Part shown: positions 33,701 to 41,851 of the stretch, piece by piece
Layout of the letters: each line of letters starts with the position of its first letter
Position numbering within the stretch: position 1 is the stretch's first letter
Source: Bacteroidales bacterium
GTDB taxonomy: Bacteria > Bacteroidota > Bacteroidia > Bacteroidales > F082
NCBI GenBank assembly: GCA_017651645.1
Contig: JAGCCO010000004.1
Location: 1-64,000, forward strand
Reading direction: 5' to 3'
DNA length: 64,000 nucleotides
Notes under the pieces: model-generated
Database searches by the model: none
The model's input: the letters and a program-made list of their open reading frames with translations, nothing else
What the model was told of the DNA's origin: nothing
Position numbers and translations under genes: made by a program

Positions 33701-35352
33701 TTGATTATAATCATTTCTGTCCTACGATTCAAAGCACGATGCTCATCGGTGTCGTTGGGAGCAACAGGACGGGATGCGCCATATCCCTTGGCTGTCAGTC
33801 GTTCTCCTTCAATGCCACTGGTCATCAAGGCGCTGCGAACAGACTCGGCGCGTTCGGTGGAGAGTTTCAGATTATAGCTTTCGCTGCCCACATTATCGGT
33901 ATGACCGGCCAACTCCACCTTCAATTCCGGATTGCGTTTCAAAAAGTCGGTCAGCATCCGAATGCCCGTTTGCGAATCTTCAGTCAACGCAGAGCTATTG
34001 AATTCAAACTGGATGTTTTGTAACACCACAGCATCGCCGGGAGCCAGTTCCATTACATCCACTGTAGAAAGATAATTGGCCGAATCAGAGCGGATTTCCT
34101 CAGGCAACTCAAATGTGTAAATGTCATAGCCTCCTCGACCCCCATCTCGCTGAGAAGAGATGAAGGCCGTCTTACCGTCAGCGGCCACAAAAAAGTTGAT
34201 TTCATCGCCTTGAGTGTTGATGGGGAAGCCCAGATTGACAGGTTTTTGCCACCTTCCGTCCTCTCCCCTGCGGCTCATGAACAAGTCGAAGCCGCCCATG
34301 CCCACATGGGTATCTGAGGAGAAATACAATGTGTGTCCATCGGGATGCAGGAAAGGAGCCATTTCAGTGCCATTGGTATTAATAGGTGTGCCAAGATTCT
34401 GGGGCTCGCCCCAACTACCATCAGCATTTCGTGGACTACAATAGATGTCGGCATTGCCCGAGCGACGTGAGACAAAATAAAGTTCCCTGCCGTCGCTGCT
34501 CACGCAAGGCTGCGACTCCCAACTTCTCGTATTGATGCTTCCAGAAAGATGATTGGGCATCGACCATTGCTCCCCATTCCATTCCGAGACATATAGGTCG
34601 CAGCTACTATCGCGCTGCCAACCACAGCCAGTCAAATAGAGTCTCTTGCCGTCAGCAGATATGAAAGCCGCACCCGGGTCGACATCTTCCGGAAAGTCGG
34701 AAAAGACAAGAATCTGAGGTTCAGACCACAAACTATCTTGGTAATAAGAAACAAACAAGGACTCCTTCTGATAACCGTTGTCTGCAGGCATCTTACGGGT
34801 GAAGAGCAACTGGGAGCCGTCGAATGACAACATATTCACATATTCGTCATTGATGGTATTGACAGCCGTCCCTATGCTCTCAGGATCAAAAGCGACAGGA
34901 TGATTCACTGCCCCATCGCGAAAAACAGCTGTCTCAAGCAGTTGGCTTGCCGTGACATCATTGGCATTGTCACCCAAGTGCTTCGACAGATACCATTTCA
35001 GTAAGACGATTTCGTGTTTGTATTCGAAACGGGCATCATAAAGGCGAGCTAACGTGATGGCTGCCGGAGGAAACAGCATCGAGTCGATGGACAAAGCCTG
35101 TTCATAGCCCAGCATCGCAAGGTCATAATCCTTAGTCTCCATTCCAACCTCTCCCTCCAAGAGCCATGCCTCGGCATAGTTGGGGTCGGACACCACAGCT
35201 CTCAATAATTGTTGATGGGCTTTCTCATAATCTCGTCTCATAAAAGCTTCCTCAGCAGCTTCGTATGCCTTCACCGCCTTTTTCGGATGCTGGGAAAAGC
35301 CCAATGAAACAAGGGTAAGCCAAGCCAAAATCAACAAAACCGTCCGCTTCAT
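33697..35352 (-). CDS. TPR / PD40 beta-propeller / OmpA-like envelope protein (possible PorE-like)
   Basis: 551 residues with a signal peptide ending near GFSQ (no lipobox). Parts: TPR region (~25-110, AYEAAEEAFMRRDYEKAHQQLLRAV, YAEAWLLEGEVGMETKDYDLAMLGYEQAL), a six-bladed-type PD40 propeller (~155-430, with repeats such as FISADGKRLYLTG, CVSSDGRELYFVSRRSGNADIY, LHPDGHTLYFSS, VAADGKTAFISSQRDGGRGGYDIY), and a C-terminal OmpA-like peptidoglycan-binding domain (IQFEFNSSALTED ... ELAGHTDNVGS ... LNRRTEM). The same order is found in the T9SS protein PorE of Porphyromonas, except that PorE also has a carboxypeptidase-regulatory-like domain, not seen here. An anchor between outer membrane and peptidoglycan is inferred. 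In operon, 4-bp overlaps on both sides. Confidence 0.82.
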   Translation of the reverse strand: MKRTVLLILAWLTLVSLGFSQHPKKAVKAYEAAEEAFMRRDYEKAHQQLLRAVVSDPNYAEAWLLEGEVGMETKDYDLAMLGYEQALSIDSMLFPPAAITLARLYDARFEYKHEIVLLKWYLSKHLGDNANDVTASQLLETAVFRDGAVNHPVAFDPESIGTAVNTINDEYVNMLSFDGSQLLFTRKMPADNGYQKESLFVSYYQDSLWSEPQILVFSDFPEDVDPGAAFISADGKRLYLTGCGWQRDSSCDLYVSEWNGEQWSMPNHLSGSINTRSWESQPCVSSDGRELYFVSRRSGNADIYCSPRNADGSWGEPQNLGTPINTNGTEMAPFLHPDGHTLYFSSDTHVGMGGFDLFMSRRGEDGRWQKPVNLGFPINTQGDEINFFVAADGKTAFISSQRDGGRGGYDIYTFELPEEIRSDSANYLSTVDVMELAPGDAVVLQNIQFEFNSSALTEDSQTGIRMLTDFLKRNPELKVELAGHTDNVGSESYNLKLSTERAESVRSALMTSGIEGERLTAKGYGASRPVAPNDTDEHRALNRRTEMIIIN

Positions 35353-36269
35353 TTCTCCTTGTTTTCCAGTTCTTTATTAATCCATCTCCTGAAATCGGCT
35401 ACAAATACTCTTGCGCTGAAAGAAGGGGAAGTCTCGGCCGAGACATAGCACTTTCCTTCATCGAAGAAACAGATACCTTCGGTCTGGGTGCCAGCCCATT
35501 GCGGCAACTCGAAACGACGGTTCGAGAGCTTCACTCCCTCCTCGTCAAAGTCAAAAATAAGATACATGAAAGGCTTCCAAATGTTCTTCACATAACCTAC
35601 CACAACTAAAACATGGTTTTCTCTGTCGTAGTCGGCACCTGTAATCAACCCTTGTGAGTCAAAGCCGTTGACTACCTCGGCAACATAGTTTCCAGGTGTT
35701 TTTGGAAGCCGATACATCCGAGTCATTCCCGTTGCCCAGCCTTTGCTGAAAAGATAGAGGTAATCCTCTGTGGCAAACATGGCCTCGCAGTCGAAGTCAT
35801 GCTCATGCTTCATAAATTCGAAATCTGTCTGGTCGCCGAAACGGAAAGTGATGGAGTCCACCGTCAAGGTGGCATCACCCTCTTCGGGAAGATCCGACAA
35901 AAGGAATGTATAGATTCTCAAGTTTTTGCGCTTGCCTTTGTTGTTGCCAAAGTCACCGACAAAAGCCTTTTCACCATCGGTACACACATCTTCCCAATCC
36001 TTGTTTTTCGCATTGGCAAGCGTAATCTTCTGCACCACTTCAAAAGTCGTTGTGTCGAGTGCATACAAGACGGGCTTGCCTCCGCTGTCATTGTGCGTCC
36101 AAAGGCGGCCGTTGTGGAAGAAAAGGCCGGAAGTCTCCCTGACATCGTTGGGCAATTCCGCCTTCAGCTTTGGAAGAAACAACGGCGAAAAGTCCGCCGT
36201 GCCTTCCTCCTGCGCCATTAAAGGAGAAAGCAGCAGCAGGAACAAGCCGAAAAACAAGGCCCTTTTCAT
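35349..36269 (-). CDS. Secreted beta-propeller-like protein, function unknown
   Basis: 306 residues with signal peptide (MKRALFFGLFLLLLSPLMAQ). Regular beta repeats such as RLWTHNDSGGKPVLYALD, KAFVGDFGNNKGKRKNLRIYTF, YLYLFSKGWATGMTRMYRLP and ICFFDEGKCYVSAE suggest a propeller fold. The HNDSGG and VGDFGNN signatures occur in a family of secreted Bacteroidota proteins with no known role that I can name. It overlaps the next gene by 4 bp and lies 2 bp after folD, so it is part of the ffh-folD operon. Confidence 0.75.
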   Translation of the reverse strand: MKRALFFGLFLLLLSPLMAQEEGTADFSPLFLPKLKAELPNDVRETSGLFFHNGRLWTHNDSGGKPVLYALDTTTFEVVQKITLANAKNKDWEDVCTDGEKAFVGDFGNNKGKRKNLRIYTFLLSDLPEEGDATLTVDSITFRFGDQTDFEFMKHEHDFDCEAMFATEDYLYLFSKGWATGMTRMYRLPKTPGNYVAEVVNGFDSQGLITGADYDRENHVLVVVGYVKNIWKPFMYLIFDFDEEGVKLSNRRFELPQWAGTQTEGICFFDEGKCYVSAETSPSFSARVFVADFRRWINKELENKEK

Positions 36270-36271
36270 GG

Positions 36272-37156
36272 TTATTTGGGATACACCTCGCCCTTGGCGG
36301 CCTTCAAAGTGTTTTGTAGCAGCGAGACAATGGTCATGGGACCCACCCCACCAGGAACAGGGGTAATCTTAGAGGCGACTTTGTAAACTTCGTCATAGTC
36401 GACATCGCCCATGATTTTGTATCCCTTTGGACTAGTCGGGTCTTCGATGCGATGGATGCCCACGTCGATGACCACGGCACCAGGTTTTACCATATCGGCA
36501 GTCACGAAACCTTGTTTGCCGATGGCAGCAACAAGAATGTCAGCGTTGCGGCAAATCTCAGGAAGGTTTTTGGTGCGGCTGTGACACAAGGTGACAGTTG
36601 AGTCAATGCCCTTGCGTGACATGAGGATGGCCATGGGTGTGCCAACGATGTTGGAACGGCCAAGCACGACCACATTCTTGCCAACAGTCTCAATACCAGT
36701 GCGTTTGATGAGTTCCATGATACCATTCGGTGTGGCAGGAACGAAGCAAGGATGTCCCAGCTGCATATTGCCGGCATTGATGCTTGTGAAGCCATCCACA
36801 TCCTTCGAAGGCTTGATGGCATTGATAACTTTATCCTCATCAATTTGCTTAGGCAGAGGAAGTTGGATGATGTAACCGTCAATCTCGGGATCGTTGTTGA
36901 GGAACTCCACCATCTCAAGCATCTCTTTCTCTGTGGTGGTCACGGGAAGACGATACACCGAGGAGGTCATACCCACCGATTGGCAGGCCTTCTCTTTTGA
37001 GGCCACATAGGTCTTACTTGCACCGTCGTCGCCCACGATGACTGCAGCCAAATGCGGGGCTTTGATGCCATGGTCAATCATATCCGCGACTTCAGCGGCG
37101 ATTTCTTTCTTAATCTGTTCGGAAACGGCTTTGCCGTCGATTATCTTGTTATCCAT
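36272..37156 (-). CDS. folD: Bifunctional methylenetetrahydrofolate dehydrogenase / methenyltetrahydrofolate cyclohydrolase
   Basis: 294 residues, full length. It interconverts 5,10-methylene-, methenyl- and 10-formyl-tetrahydrofolate in one-carbon metabolism. Seen: YVASKEKACQSVGM with the active-site Lys, IDGYIIQLPLPKQID, KDVDGFTSINAG, the NADP site VVLGRSNIVGTPMA, and the closing TPVPGGVGPMTI. It starts 13 bp after ffh and ends 2 bp before the next gene. GcvT, elsewhere in the window, also feeds this pool. Confidence 0.96.
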   Translation of the reverse strand: MDNKIIDGKAVSEQIKKEIAAEVADMIDHGIKAPHLAAVIVGDDGASKTYVASKEKACQSVGMTSSVYRLPVTTTEKEMLEMVEFLNNDPEIDGYIIQLPLPKQIDEDKVINAIKPSKDVDGFTSINAGNMQLGHPCFVPATPNGIMELIKRTGIETVGKNVVVLGRSNIVGTPMAILMSRKGIDSTVTLCHSRTKNLPEICRNADILVAAIGKQGFVTADMVKPGAVVIDVGIHRIEDPTSPKGYKIMGDVDYDEVYKVASKITPVPGGVGPMTIVSLLQNTLKAAKGEVYPK

Positions 37157-37169
37157 AGTTATGTTGGGG

Positions 37170-38504
37170 TTATCTACGTTTCATTGTATTTGCCATACGC
37201 ATCAGTTTCTTGCCACCGCCCGTAGTCATCATGCGCATCATCTTTGAGGTCTCTTCAAATTGCTTCACGAGGCGGTTCACTTCCACGATGCTCGTACCGC
37301 TACCGTCAGCAATGCGCTTGCGGCGTGTGCCGTTAAGCAGCTTCGGGTTTTCACGCTCGGCGGGCGTCATCGAATAAATGATAGCCTCAATGCTCTTGAA
37401 GGCGTCATCGTCGATTTCCTCACCCTTCATGGCCTTGTCCATGCCAGGAATCATGCTGGCGAGGTCTTTCAAGTTGCCCATCTTCTTGATTTGTTGGATC
37501 TGTTTCAAGAAGTCATTGTAGTTGAACTCGTTCTTCGCGAGTTTCTTCTGCAACTTGCGGGCCTCCTCTTCGTCGAACTGCTCTTGGGCGCGTTCCACGA
37601 GAGAGACGATGTCGCCCATGCCAAGAATACGGTCGGCCATACGCTTGGGGTGGAACACATCAAGGGCATCCATCTTCTCGCCGATACCGACGAACTTGAT
37701 AGGCTTCTCCACCACCGTACGTATGGTGAGGGCTGCACCGCCACGGGTATCACCGTCCAACTTGGTCAGTACTACGCCATCGAAATCCAAACGGTCGTTG
37801 AAGGCCTTGGCCGTATTCACGGCATCCTGACCTGTCATGGCATCCACCACAAACAAAGTCTCATGCGGCTTCACGGCTTCCTTGATGTTGGCGATTTCGT
37901 TCATCATCTCCTCATCGACGGCCAGACGACCAGCGGTATCGATGATGACCACGTTCTTACCCTGACTCTGCGCATGCTTGATGGCGTTCAGTGCAATCTG
38001 CACGGGATTCTTGTTACCTTCCTCGCTATATACTTCAACCTCAACTTGCTGGCCCAATACTTTCAACTGCTCGATAGCAGCTGGACGGTACACATCGCCC
38101 GCCACCAGCAAGACTTGCTTGCTGCGCTTGCGTTTCAAGTAGGAGGCCAACTTGGCAGAAAACGTGGTCTTACCAGAACCTTGCAGACCTGCAATCAAAA
38201 TGATGCTCGGCTGACCTTTCAGGTTGATGTCGACGGCATCGCCGCCCATCAGTTCGGCCAGTTCATCATGGACGATCTTGACCATCATCTCGCCCGGCTT
38301 CACCGAAGTGAGGATCTGCTGACCAAGGGCCTTCTCCTTGATATTATTGGTGACATCCTTGGCAATCTTATAGCTGACGTCGGCATCCAAGAGGGCACGA
38401 CGGATTTCCTTCATGGTATCGGCCACGTTCACTTCAGTGATATAGGCCTGTCCTTTAAGGACTTTGAACGAGCGTTCTAATTTTTCGCTTAAACCTTCAA
38501 ACAT
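37170..38504 (-). CDS. ffh: Signal recognition particle protein (SRP54)
   Basis: 444 residues from the ATG at 38504 (MFEGLSEKLERSFKVLKG, the family start). GTPase that with 4.5S RNA takes ribosomes making membrane proteins to the FtsY receptor. Seen: N domain, G domain with GLQGSGKTTFSAKLA, DTAGRLAVDEEMM, VLTKLDGDTRGGAAL, then the Met-rich M domain (MGNLKDLASMIPGMDKAM ... NTMKRR). A -7 box lies upstream on this strand. First gene of a five-gene operon ffh-folD-propeller-OmpA-SGNH. Confidence 0.96.
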   Translation of the reverse strand: MFEGLSEKLERSFKVLKGQAYITEVNVADTMKEIRRALLDADVSYKIAKDVTNNIKEKALGQQILTSVKPGEMMVKIVHDELAELMGGDAVDINLKGQPSIILIAGLQGSGKTTFSAKLASYLKRKRSKQVLLVAGDVYRPAAIEQLKVLGQQVEVEVYSEEGNKNPVQIALNAIKHAQSQGKNVVIIDTAGRLAVDEEMMNEIANIKEAVKPHETLFVVDAMTGQDAVNTAKAFNDRLDFDGVVLTKLDGDTRGGAALTIRTVVEKPIKFVGIGEKMDALDVFHPKRMADRILGMGDIVSLVERAQEQFDEEEARKLQKKLAKNEFNYNDFLKQIQQIKKMGNLKDLASMIPGMDKAMKGEEIDDDAFKSIEAIIYSMTPAERENPKLLNGTRRKRIADGSGTSIVEVNRLVKQFEETSKMMRMMTTGGGKKLMRMANTMKRR

Positions 38505-38525
38505 ATTTTTCCAAAAATTTGGGTG

Positions 38526-38533
38526 CAAAGGTA
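38526..38533 (-). promoter_or_regulatory. -7 promoter element for the ffh operon (TACCTTTG on minus strand)
   Basis: A TAnnTTTG match 21 bp upstream of the ffh ATG at 38504. Confidence 0.5.
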
Positions 38534-38542
38534 AGAAATATT

Positions 38543-38575
38543 GTTGAATTGTTGAATTGTTTAACCGTTGAATTG
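38543..38575. repeat. Three short GTTGAATTG repeats between divergent genes
   Basis: Copies lie at 38543, 38551 and 38567. Similar AACAATT-type repeats occur before fba (9094-9130) and before the hsp20 gene (49719-49754). Confidence 0.45.
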
Positions 38576-38586
38576 ATTGGATTCAT

Positions 38587-38594
38587 TATTTTTG
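38587..38594 (+). promoter_or_regulatory. -7 promoter element (TATTTTTG) for the PLP-protein gene
   Basis: A TAnnTTTG match 20 bp before the ATG at 38615, back to back with the ffh promoter. Confidence 0.55.
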
Positions 38595-38614
38595 CGCCAT
38601 CAAATCATCAAACC

Positions 38615-39286
38615 ATGATTAAGGAAAACCTCGAAAAAATCAGGGAGACGCTGCCTAAGTCAGTGACCCTGGTGGCCGTCAGCAAGACCAAGCCCGTCAG
38701 CGACTTGCAGGAAGCCTACGACGCCGGACAGCGCATTTTCGGTGAAAACCATGCCCTTGAGATGCGTGACAAGCACAAAGTCTTGCCTGCCGACATCCAA
38801 TGGCATTTCATCGGCCACTTGCAGACCAACAAAATCAAATACATCATCCCCTTTGTCACGCTCATCCACAGCATCGACTCCGCCAATTTGCTGGAAGCCG
38901 TCAACAAAGAAGCAGCCAAGCACAATCGCGTTGTCGACTGCTTGCTGCAATTCCACATCGCTATGGAAGAGACCAAGTTCGGTCTTGACCTAGACGAAGC
39001 CCGACAACTACTTGATTCAGAAGCATACAAACAGATGCAAAACGTGCGTATCTGTGGTGTGATGGGCATGGCCACCTTCACCGATGACATGACTGAAGTC
39101 CGCAAGGAATTCAAGCATCTGAAGGAAATCTTCGACACGCTGAAGACCGAATATTTCGCTGACCAGTCGCAATTCAAAGAGATTTCGATGGGCATGTCAG
39201 ACGATTATCCGATTGCCGTCGAGGAAGGGGCAACTTTGGTGCGCGTGGGAAGCAAAATCTTTGGTGCAAGAAATTATAACGTGTAA
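38615..39286 (+). CDS. YggS-family pyridoxal-phosphate-binding protein
   Basis: 223 residues from the ATG at 38615; the longer frame would start in ffh leader sequence. This is the PLPBP/YggS family: a TIM barrel with one PLP that keeps vitamin B6 balance. Seen: LVAVSKTKPVSDLQEAYDAGQRIFGENHALEM with the PLP-binding Lys in VSKTKP, QWHFIGHLQTNKIKYI, and the closing SMGMSDDYPIAVEEGATLVRVGSKIFG. The stop directly abuts the next ATG. Confidence 0.93.
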   Translation: MIKENLEKIRETLPKSVTLVAVSKTKPVSDLQEAYDAGQRIFGENHALEMRDKHKVLPADIQWHFIGHLQTNKIKYIIPFVTLIHSIDSANLLEAVNKEAAKHNRVVDCLLQFHIAMEETKFGLDLDEARQLLDSEAYKQMQNVRICGVMGMATFTDDMTEVRKEFKHLKEIFDTLKTEYFADQSQFKEISMGMSDDYPIAVEEGATLVRVGSKIFGARNYNV

Positions 39287-40243
39287 ATGGAATCCTTGAT
39301 ACCTATTCTATTACTCATCGTCGGTTTCGTCGCCTTGATCCTGGGTGCCAACTGGCTCGTCAACGGAGCCACCAGCATTGGCATCCGAGCCAAGCTGTCG
39401 CCGCTTCTTATTGGCCTGACCATCGTGGCCTTCGGCACTTCCTTGCCTGAAATGATCGTCAACGTATTCTCTTGCGCGAAAGGCAGTCCAGGGCTAGCCA
39501 TTGGTAACATCATCGGGAGCAACACGATGAACATCCTGCTCATCTTGGGCGTGAGTTCACTCATCTGGCCCATCGATGTAAGCCGCGTCTCCATCCGCCG
39601 CGACATCCCCGTGGGTTTTGTTGCCACCCTCGCCATCACCTTGATGGCCAACTATTTTTTCACGGGACAGGCACGCACCATCAACTGGATTGAAGGCATA
39701 GTATTATTGCTATTGGGTTTCGCATACCTGCTATTTACCATGCTGAAAAACGACCCGAAGGAAGAAACCGAAGACGTTCAGGCGGCCATGCTCTGGGGCA
39801 AGACCATCCTCGCGCTCATTGCTGGAATCATCGGACTGTATGTCGGCGGCGAACTTGTCTCACGCAACGCTCAAATCCTGGCCAAAAACTGGGGCATGAG
39901 CGAGAGCACCATCGGTTTGACCGTTGTGGCTACCGCCACTTCTTTACCCGAACTCATCACCTCTATTGTGGCCGCATTGAAGAAAAACTCTGGGATCGCC
40001 ATCGGCAATGTTTTGGGCTCCAATATTATGAACATTTTTATGGTACTAGGGGTTAGTGCCATCATCACGCCGCTGCCCTTCGAACCAATGATGAACAAAC
40101 AGCTGATGATTCTCTTTGCCGCCAACATCCTGATGCTGATGTTCGTCTTCACGGGTAAAGGCCGAAAGATTTCCCGCTGGGAAGGAGCTTTGCTTACGTT
40201 GGGTTATATCGGCTTTATGTGGTTTTCGTTGGCCATGCAATAA
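39287..40243 (+). CDS. Calcium/sodium antiporter (CaCA family, YrbG-like)
   Basis: 318 residues, about ten membrane helices in two inverted halves. Each half holds an alpha repeat: IVAFGTSLPEMIVNVFSCAKGSPGLAIGNIIGSNTMNI and VVATATSLPELITSIVAALKKNSGIAIGNVLGSNIMNI (quoted as two parts of the family signature). Both contain the Glu and Asn residues that bind cations. It probably exports Ca2+ against Na+ or H+ across the inner membrane. The start abuts the stop of the YggS-like gene. A 28-bp palindrome follows. Confidence 0.9.
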   Translation: MESLIPILLLIVGFVALILGANWLVNGATSIGIRAKLSPLLIGLTIVAFGTSLPEMIVNVFSCAKGSPGLAIGNIIGSNTMNILLILGVSSLIWPIDVSRVSIRRDIPVGFVATLAITLMANYFFTGQARTINWIEGIVLLLLGFAYLLFTMLKNDPKEETEDVQAAMLWGKTILALIAGIIGLYVGGELVSRNAQILAKNWGMSESTIGLTVVATATSLPELITSIVAALKKNSGIAIGNVLGSNIMNIFMVLGVSAIITPLPFEPMMNKQLMILFAANILMLMFVFTGKGRKISRWEGALLTLGYIGFMWFSLAMQ

Positions 40244-40248
40244 AAACA

Positions 40249-40276
40249 GTAGAGACGGTGCATGCACCGTCTCTAC
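40249..40276. repeat. Perfect 28-bp palindrome, copy 1
   Basis: The half-site is GTAGAGACGGTGCA followed by its exact complement. It lies between convergent genes and may act as a terminator, but a related copy sits inside a coding sequence at 42765-42792, so it looks like a dispersed element. Confidence 0.75.
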
Positions 40277-40301
40277 ATGATTCATTTTCAATGATTTTTT
40301 A

Positions 40302-40841
40302 TCAGTCAGCCAACTGGAAGGCAGTCTTAACAGCCTCATAGTTGCTGTAGTCCACATCGCTGCGGTCATTGTAAACCGAAGCCTCGATGGCCACGATCTT
40401 GAAGTCATGCGTGTCGGGGCGATAGCCGTCATAGAAATCGCTCTCCGTCCAGAAAAGGCGTACACCACCATCGCTCAAGGTAGCCACCTCAATGGAAGCC
40501 GCACAATTGATGATATCCTGGGTGCCATCCTGGTTTGTCACCAAGTCCTGATAATAATACGTCAGCGGCACTTGCGACCAGGCGCCGTCAACATCCATGT
40601 AAACGAGGACTGCTCCATGGTTGAACACATTGTTGTTAATGGCAGGATAGTCGATTTCAACCATCCATTGGCCATACTGATCCAACCACTGCCAATCGGA
40701 AGATTTGATGGTCAGCGTCGACGAAGCCACATTAGCGTTACCATCTTGTCCGGCAGGACCTTGAGGTCCCTGAGGACCGCGACAAGAAGCAAAAAAGGCG
40801 ACGGCAAGAATTGTCATGCAAATAACACTTAACTTTTTCAT
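40302..40841 (-). CDS. Lipoprotein with short collagen-like segment
   Basis: 179 residues with lipobox FFASC (Cys20), followed at once by four Gly-X-Y triplets (GPQGPQGPAGQDG), then a ~140-residue beta-rich domain (SSDWQWLDQYGQWMVEIDYPAI ... AVLVYMDVDGAWSQVPLTYYY ... DGGVRLFWTESD ... FKIVAIEASVY). Similar lipoproteins are common in Bacteroidota and have no known function. A -7 box on the minus strand is at 40893-40900. The Gly-X-Y stretch is too short to assume a triple helix. Confidence 0.78.
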   Translation of the reverse strand: MKKLSVICMTILAVAFFASCRGPQGPQGPAGQDGNANVASSTLTIKSSDWQWLDQYGQWMVEIDYPAINNNVFNHGAVLVYMDVDGAWSQVPLTYYYQDLVTNQDGTQDIINCAASIEVATLSDGGVRLFWTESDFYDGYRPDTHDFKIVAIEASVYNDRSDVDYSNYEAVKTAFQLAD

Positions 40842-40892
40842 TTTGATAGATTTTAATAATTTAACTTAGATTTACTTTCCATTTTTGCGGTG

Positions 40893-40900
40893 CAAAACTA
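40893..40900 (-). promoter_or_regulatory. -7 promoter element (TAGTTTTG on minus strand)
   Basis: A TAnnTTTG match 51 bp upstream of the lipoprotein ATG at 40841. Confidence 0.5.
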
Positions 40901-40951
40901 CAAAAATCTTGCCGAAATTATCCACTTCGAAAAAACAAAGTCAAAAAACTG

Positions 40952-40959
40952 TAATTTTG
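40952..40959 (+). promoter_or_regulatory. -7 promoter element (TAATTTTG) very close to a start codon
   Basis: A TAnnTTTG match only 4 bp before the ATG at 40964, implying a leaderless or nearly leaderless mRNA, or a chance match. Confidence 0.4.
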
Positions 40960-40963
40960 CGGC

Positions 40964-41851
40964 ATGAAAGGTAAAGGTATCATCGTTCACTTGGCAGGCG
41001 TAGTCGCCATGATCCTCTGGGGCATGTCGTTTGTTTGGTCGACACAAGTCTACCAAAACCTGAACCCTACCGCGACCATCTGTCTACGCCTTGTGGTGGC
41101 CACGATTTTTTTTACAGCGATTTTGTTTATATTTCGCCTAAACGAGAAAATCAAGAAAGAACACTTGAAGCTGTTTGCCCTTGCAGCCATGTTTGAGCCT
41201 TTCCTTTATTTCATCTTTGAGGGCTATGGCCTAAAAAACACCTCCCCCATCATCGGTTCCGGTATCATTGCCATGATTCCTTTGGTGACGCCCATCGCAG
41301 CACGCATCTTCCTCAAGGAGCGGCTGACCCCCATGAATATTGTTGGTTTCATCATCTCCTTTGTCGGAGTTGTCGTATTGCTGCTCAACAAGAACCTTGA
41401 ATTCACCGCCTCACCCAAAGGCATTCTCTTCCTCTGCGGTGCTGTTTTGGTAGCTGTAGGCTATTCCATCGCGCTCATCCGACTTACAAAACTATACAAA
41501 CCCATGACCATCACCTGGATGCAAAACATCATCGGAATGTTGTATTTCATTCCTTTGACCATAGTCATGGAACAGTTTGAGCCGTCCAACTTCGCCAATG
41601 TGGGTAGTTATATTGTTCCATTGGTCTGCCTTGGTGTGTTTTGCAGCGCCGTCGCCTATGCCTTATGGGCCTTCGCCTTCAGCAAACTGGGTGCTTCCCG
41701 AGCTAACGTGTATTCCAATTTGATCCCCGTCTTCACGGCTATCTTCAGCTATTTCATCATCCATGAAAGCCTGACAATAAACAAGATCATCGGCATCCTG
41801 GTGGTCGTTGTTGGACTGGTGTTGTCGCAAATGAAACCGAAAAAACAATGA
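40964..41851 (+). CDS. EamA/DMT-family membrane transporter, paralogue 1
   Basis: 295 residues with ten predicted helices in two EamA repeats: VAMILWGMSFVWSTQVYQNLNPTATICLRL at the start of the first, and MTITWMQNIIGMLYFIPLTIV ... YALWAFAFSKLGASRANVYSNLIPVFTAIFSYFIIHESL in the second. Family members move metabolites or drugs; the substrate is unknown. First of three genes that overlap by 4 bp each (transporter, rRNA methyltransferase, transporter). The promoter box lies nearly at the start codon. Confidence 0.88.
   Translation: MKGKGIIVHLAGVVAMILWGMSFVWSTQVYQNLNPTATICLRLVVATIFFTAILFIFRLNEKIKKEHLKLFALAAMFEPFLYFIFEGYGLKNTSPIIGSGIIAMIPLVTPIAARIFLKERLTPMNIVGFIISFVGVVVLLLNKNLEFTASPKGILFLCGAVLVAVGYSIALIRLTKLYKPMTITWMQNIIGMLYFIPLTIVMEQFEPSNFANVGSYIVPLVCLGVFCSAVAYALWAFAFSKLGASRANVYSNLIPVFTAIFSYFIIHESLTINKIIGILVVVVGLVLSQMKPKKQ

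Noticed and set aside
40302..40841. True collagen-like fibre protein
   Set aside because: Only four Gly-X-Y triplets follow the lipobox, too few to support a stable triple helix.
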